Below, one piece after another: positions 60,981-64,000 of a stretch of 64,000 bases of DNA. A program made the position numbers and the translations under genes. Positions within the stretch are counted from its first letter, which is position 1; every line of letters begins with the position of its first letter. The notes below the pieces were generated by a model that saw nothing but the letters and a program-made list of their open reading frames with translations, was not told where the DNA came from and did no database searches. Source of the stretch: Actinomadura luteofluorescens (GTDB lineage: Bacteria > Actinomycetota > Actinomycetes > Streptosporangiales > Streptosporangiaceae); the NCBI RefSeq assembly GCF_013409365.1, contig NZ_JACCBA010000001.1:8370001-8434000 (forward strand), written 5' to 3'.

Positions 60981-61512
60981 CGTCCATGGTCACTACAGCT
61001 AGTGGTCGGGGTCGAAGCCGCAGCGGCGGTGCCCGTTAGCCGGTCATGCTCTACGTGTACGTGCCTGGGTCCAAGGGCCAGCCCTGCGTCGTCCGAAGGC
61101 TCACGTCCCCGCCACCGCCGGCCCCCGCCACGTCAGAGGATGAGTCCGCATGATGGCCACGACCACGACGCTGCCGTGAAAGGAGCTACGACGCCGAGAT
61201 ATAGCGTTGGCGCACTGCGGCCGGTGGGCCGGGCATTGCGCGTGTCTGTGTGGTCATCACCCTGTCGCTGGCGGGGCCAACTCGGACGCGTCAGGGAGTG
61301 ACATGCCCATAGGCAAGACCGGGTCGGCTTCTCAAAGAGTCCGGCAGGCCCGGCACCTCCGGCTACCGTGGGTTAGTGCGGTCGGGGGTGGCGGGATGTT
61401 AATTGTGGGAGATCGCAACGTCCTTGATCTTCCCTGAAGTGCGCTGTGATGGAGCGAAGGATGCTGTCTGACCTGCGGATTTGCCGAGAGACGGCTTCCC
61501 TTGGGCTTGATT
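60981..61512. other. Gene-free stretch before the tRNA fragment
   Basis: About 530 bases carry no gene I can support; frames are short and Arg/Pro-rich. It separates the IS481 remnant from the tRNA fragment. Confidence 0.5.
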
Positions 61513-61554
61513 CACACCGAAGAGGTCACTGGGTCGAACCCAGTATCGCCCACC
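61513..61554 (+). other. 3-prime fragment of a tRNA gene, probably tRNA-Val type (candidate att site)
   Basis: The stretch has the right side of an anticodon stem (CACCGAAG), GAGGTC, a T-arm with stem ACTGG/CCAGT around GTCGAAC, and the acceptor strand ATCGCCCACC. No 5-prime half precedes it (D-arm and anticodon loop are absent). The first T-loop base is G instead of T. Such 3-prime tRNA copies are the usual footprint of tyrosine-recombinase integration. The Val assignment is from memory of similar actinomycete tRNAs. Confidence 0.65.
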
Positions 61555-61569
61555 CCAAGTTTCCGCAGG

Positions 61570-61755
61570 TCAGAGCGTCGTCAACGGCTCGATCTCGTGT
61601 GTTCCAATGAGCTGCTTCGTAGTCTCGGGAGCCAGTTTCGGGAGCCACCGTACGCTTCGCAGATTCCCGAAGCGCTCATCCAGACGGTCGATCACCGTGA
61701 CCGGGTCGTCCGAGGTCGGTCGAGAGGCTGGCAGCGTGCGGGCTGGGGAGGCCAA
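61570..61755 (-). pseudogene. Possible C-terminal tail of an integrase or other protein
   Basis: A minus frame beside the tRNA fragment reads DPVTVIDRLDERFGNLRSVR, then WLPKLAPETTKQLIG, and stops 15 bases from the fragment. A tyrosine integrase gene often ends next to its tRNA attachment site, but no catalytic R-H-R-Y motif is visible, so the identity is only a guess. Confidence 0.25.
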
Positions 61756-61899
61756 CGCTTGCGCTTGACCCTGGGGGAGTCATGTGCCTACGCGTGCCTG
61801 AAAACTGTGAGCGGTACCGGTCGGCCATCCACGATGATGAACCTCGTGTCCTTGGCCCAGACTCTGCTGCGCTGAAGCGCCGTGTTTTCGGTAGAGGCT

Positions 61900-62311
61900 T
61901 TAGGTTGTGGCTGTGACCGGCAGTTCTGTGTGGTTCTGGCGGTAGTAGCGGGCCTCGTATTCGTCGGGTGGTACGTGGCCGATCTCACCGTGGAGTCGGG
62001 TGGTGTTGTACCAGTCCACGTACTCGGCGGTGGCCAGCTCGACGCCGGTCAGGTTCTTCCACGGCCCACGCGGTTTGAACAGCTCGGTCTTGTACAAGCC
62101 GATCGCCGACTCCATCAAGGCGTTGTCGAGCGCGTCGCCGACCGTGCCGATGGAGGCGTCAATCCCAGCGTCGACCAGGTGCGTGGTGAACCGGAAAGAG
62201 GTGTACTGCGACCCCGCGGCCCTGTGGTGCACCAGGCCGAGCCCGGCAGGGCGTCCGGCCCGGTCGCGCCGCCACAGCGCCATGTCCAGTGCATCCAGCA
62301 CCAGGCGGGTT
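61900..62311 (-). pseudogene. IS3-family transposase OrfB, C-terminal half
   Basis: The fragment carries the second half of the DDE core: GSQYTSFRFTTHLVDAGIDA, then DNALMESAIGLYKTELF with the catalytic Glu, and TAEYVDWYNTTRLHGEIGHV. It breaks exactly at the left end of the complete IS3 element at 62312, so that element probably inserted into it. The N-terminal part is not found on the other side, so a deletion followed. Confidence 0.85.
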
Positions 62312-62350
62312 TGATGTACCCCGTGTTGAGTGGAGTCGCGTTGCTGGACT

Positions 62351-63199
62351 TCATACCGGTTGGCGGGTCGGACAGAGCATCTCGTACTCGATGGGGGTGC
62401 GCATCCCCAGGGCGCTGTGGCGTCGTTGCCGGTTGTGGAAGATCTCGAGGTAGTCGAAGATCGCGTTGGCGAGTTCGATGCGGGTCTTCCAGCGCTGCCG
62501 GTTGAGGAGTTCGACCTGCATGCGGCCCCAGAAGGACTCGATGACGGCGTTGTCGAAGCAGTCGCCGATCGATCCCATCGAGGGAACCGGGCCGGACTCT
62601 TGGGCGCGGCGGGTGAACACCCAGGAGGTGAATTGCACCCCGTGATCGGAGTGGATCAGCCCACCCGGCTGCGGGGCGCGGTTCTGGATGGCCATGCCGA
62701 GCGCGTTGGTGACCAGCGTGGATGTCTGGGTGGAGTCGATGGACCAGCCGACCACGCGGCGGGAGTAGACGTCCAGGACGACGCAGCAGTACACCTTGCC
62801 CTCACGGGTGGGGTGCTCGGTGATGTCGGTGACCCACAGCTTGTTGGGGACATCCCAGTGGAAGTCCCGATCGACCAGATCGGCCGCGGTCGGGACCTGC
62901 GGGACCGGACGGCGTCGCCGGCTGCCGGGCAGGCCGCGGATGCCCTCGCGCTGCATCAGCATCTTTATGGTGCCGTGCCATACGACCAGGCCGCTGCCCA
63001 AGGTGAGCTCGGCATGGATACGACGTGCGCCGTAGGTGCCACGAGAGGCGGCGTGGATCTGCCGGATCCGCTCGGTCAGCCATGCGTGCCGCAGCGATCG
63101 CGGCGAGGGCGACCGGCTTCGCCAGGCGAAGTAGCCCGACTCTGACACCTCCAGCACCCGGCAGGCGACCTGGACCGGCAGACCTTCGCTCGCCAGCAC
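62351..63199 (-). CDS. IS3-family transposase OrfB
   Basis: This 282-residue integrase-like protein has the HTH_21 region (GYFAWRSRSPSPRS, GTYGARRIHAEL) and the DDE triad in LWVTDITEHPTREGK, GLIHSDHGVQFTSW and AVIESFWGRMQVELL, ending with YLEIFHNRQRRHSALGM. It is probably made as an OrfAB fusion by -1 frameshifting at CCCCCAAAAG near 63222-63231. The frame is intact. Confidence 0.92.
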   Translation of the reverse strand: MLASEGLPVQVACRVLEVSESGYFAWRSRSPSPRSLRHAWLTERIRQIHAASRGTYGARRIHAELTLGSGLVVWHGTIKMLMQREGIRGLPGSRRRRPVPQVPTAADLVDRDFHWDVPNKLWVTDITEHPTREGKVYCCVVLDVYSRRVVGWSIDSTQTSTLVTNALGMAIQNRAPQPGGLIHSDHGVQFTSWVFTRRAQESGPVPSMGSIGDCFDNAVIESFWGRMQVELLNRQRWKTRIELANAIFDYLEIFHNRQRRHSALGMRTPIEYEMLCPTRQPV

Positions 63200-63513
63200 C
63201 GCGATCGCTTCGAACCGCCTTTTGGGGGCACCACCTCTCGCACCACCTCTCGCACCAGCTCGATCGCCCGCTTGGTGACCGACAGCTCGGTCTCCAGCTC
63301 CCGGATCCGCTTACGGGCGGCCAGCAGTTCGGCCTGCTCAGTCGTCGTGACCCCGGGCAGCTGACCCTTGTCGATCAGATCCTGCTTGCGCCAGGTGTAG
63401 ATGGTCTGATCGCTGATCCCTAGATCACGGCCGACCTCCCGGACCGGACGTCCGGCCTCGACCAGATCCAACACCTTGCGACGGAACTCCGGCGGGTAGC
63501 CCTTGCGTGGCAC
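63076..63513 (-). CDS. IS3-family transposase OrfA
   Basis: The N-terminal HTH (GYPPEFRRKVLDLVEAGRPV, GISDQTIYTWRKQDLIDKG) is followed by a leucine-zipper region (ARKRIRELETELSVTKRAIE) that precedes the slippery run. GTG 63513 follows AGAGGTCGGC. A 12-base duplication encodes the repeated VREV motif at the end of the zipper. The frame continues past the slip site to 63076, over the OrfB start. Confidence 0.88.
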   Translation of the reverse strand: MPRKGYPPEFRRKVLDLVEAGRPVREVGRDLGISDQTIYTWRKQDLIDKGQLPGVTTTEQAELLAARKRIRELETELSVTKRAIELVREVVREVVPPKGGSKRSRCWRAKVCRSRSPAGCWRCQSRATSPGEAGRPRRDRCGTHG

Positions 63514-63614
63514 GCCGACCTCTTCTCGTGGGTCAATGGCACGAAAGCCAACCAAAGTGACTCCACGGAGGGCGGGGTACATCACCTCTACCGAACCCGG
63601 GGCGCTTCACGAGG

Positions 63615-64000
63615 TTAATAGCGGTGGTTCTTGCCGAGCCCTGGGAGTCCGCCGGACATTGTGCGAGGCCCACCGTGGGACCAGTCCGGGATCCGCTCCC
63701 CGATCGGTTCTGATCGCCATCCCACAGGCTTGCTAGCTGAGGGCTTTGGCTTGGTTAAAACGTCCAGCGCTTCCACGAAACTGTCCCGGCCTGTGATCCG
63801 GCAAGCGACCTCGCGCACGGCGGCATCGAGCTTTCGTATGACGGCTAGCTCGGACGGGTACGGGACAACGTTGGCGCCTCTGGTGTACGCGACCGTGCCG
63901 GGCCTCTCGGCGTGCTTGCGGGCCCCGATAACGGGCCCCTTCACGACGCCCTTGCGGTTACGGTAGGCGATGAAGGGTAGTCGGGGCCAAGCGCGGTGGT
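63615..64000 (-). CDS. Unrecognised protein, N-terminus beyond the window
   Basis: The minus frame is open from the window edge to the stop at 63615, giving at least 127 residues. The sequence looks protein-like (WPRLPFIAYRNRKGVVKGPV, YPSELAVIRKLDAAVREVAC, KPVGWRSEPIGERIPDWSHG). A GTG at 63944 could start a shorter form. No family is recognised. It lies just outside the right end of the IS3 element. Confidence 0.5.
   Translation of the reverse strand, partial: HRAWPRLPFIAYRNRKGVVKGPVIGARKHAERPGTVAYTRGANVVPYPSELAVIRKLDAAVREVACRITGRDSFVEALDVLTKPKPSASKPVGWRSEPIGERIPDWSHGGPRTMSGGLPGLGKNHRY

Larger units (their letters stand above)
62312..63584 (-). mobile_element. IS3-family insertion sequence, about 1.27 kb
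   Basis: The ends show inverted repeats: TGATGTACCCCG at 62312 and its reverse complement ending at 63584, with further matching TGGAGTC words inside. Two overlapping frames encode OrfA and OrfB. Size is normal for the family. No target duplication is evident, which fits a later rearrangement at one side. Confidence 0.88.

Overview
The window is high-G+C actinomycete DNA (Actinomycetota). This is inferred from codon use, frequent GTG starts, an I-E-type CRISPR repeat with an 8-nt GC palindrome, SCO6880/DUF4913-type conjugation genes, and IS110/IS982/IS481/IS3 transposases. No marker allows a genus call. The region is accessory: a conjugation operon, several STAND-ATPase conflict-type loci, a low-G+C biosynthetic islet and a graveyard of insertion sequences.

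Layout. 1-2.1 kb: an anti-sigma-type ATP-binding protein between two unknown genes. 2.18-3.87 kb: a CRISPR array of 20 good and 2 decayed repeats without cas genes, plus two decayed repeats in the opposite orientation. 4.1-18.1 kb: a minus-strand operon. It runs from a P-loop protein through a small membrane protein, a single-pass membrane protein, VirB6/TrbL-, SCO6880-, VirB4- and VirD4-like proteins and DUF4913 to a tandem set of unknown paralogues. Divergent from it, 18.2-20.2 kb carries two small HTH proteins and a lytic transglycosylase-NlpC/P60 enzyme. The whole block reads as the mating-pair module of a conjugative plasmid or integrative element. No relaxase, replication gene or complete integrase was seen.

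22.6-28.3 kb: a compact three-gene module of a caspase-like protease fused to a STAND ATPase, a 14-blade WD40 protein with nearly identical blades, and an alpha/beta hydrolase. The genes overlap by 4-11 nt. A rearranged, decayed second copy lies at 32.9-37.4 kb. Both copies face a coiled-coil gene that is now broken. 30.2-31.7 kb: a secreted CHAP-domain protein. 37.5-39.1 kb: a HAD-like gene and TnsA-like and reverse-transcriptase relics.

39.1-46.2 kb: two HTH-STAND ATPases, one with 35-residue repeats and one NB-ARC/TPR. Each is paired with a divergently transcribed tiny membrane peptide (43 and 48 aa), in mirror-image arrangement. 46.3-49.5 kb: an IS5-family element, SDR and QueD relics, and an HTH/TPR regulator pair. 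49.8-55.5 kb: a trpD homologue and then a low-G+C islet with an adenylation-carrier-citrate synthase fusion and an amidinotransferase, closed by a terminator. 56-64 kb: nested IS elements (IS982 split by IS110, a second IS110, a deleted IS481, IS3 inserted into IS3) and a tRNA 3-prime fragment that may mark an attachment site.

Caveat: many frameshifts fall in runs of C or G while the protein continues in the next frame. Several genes called broken here may be intact in the organism.
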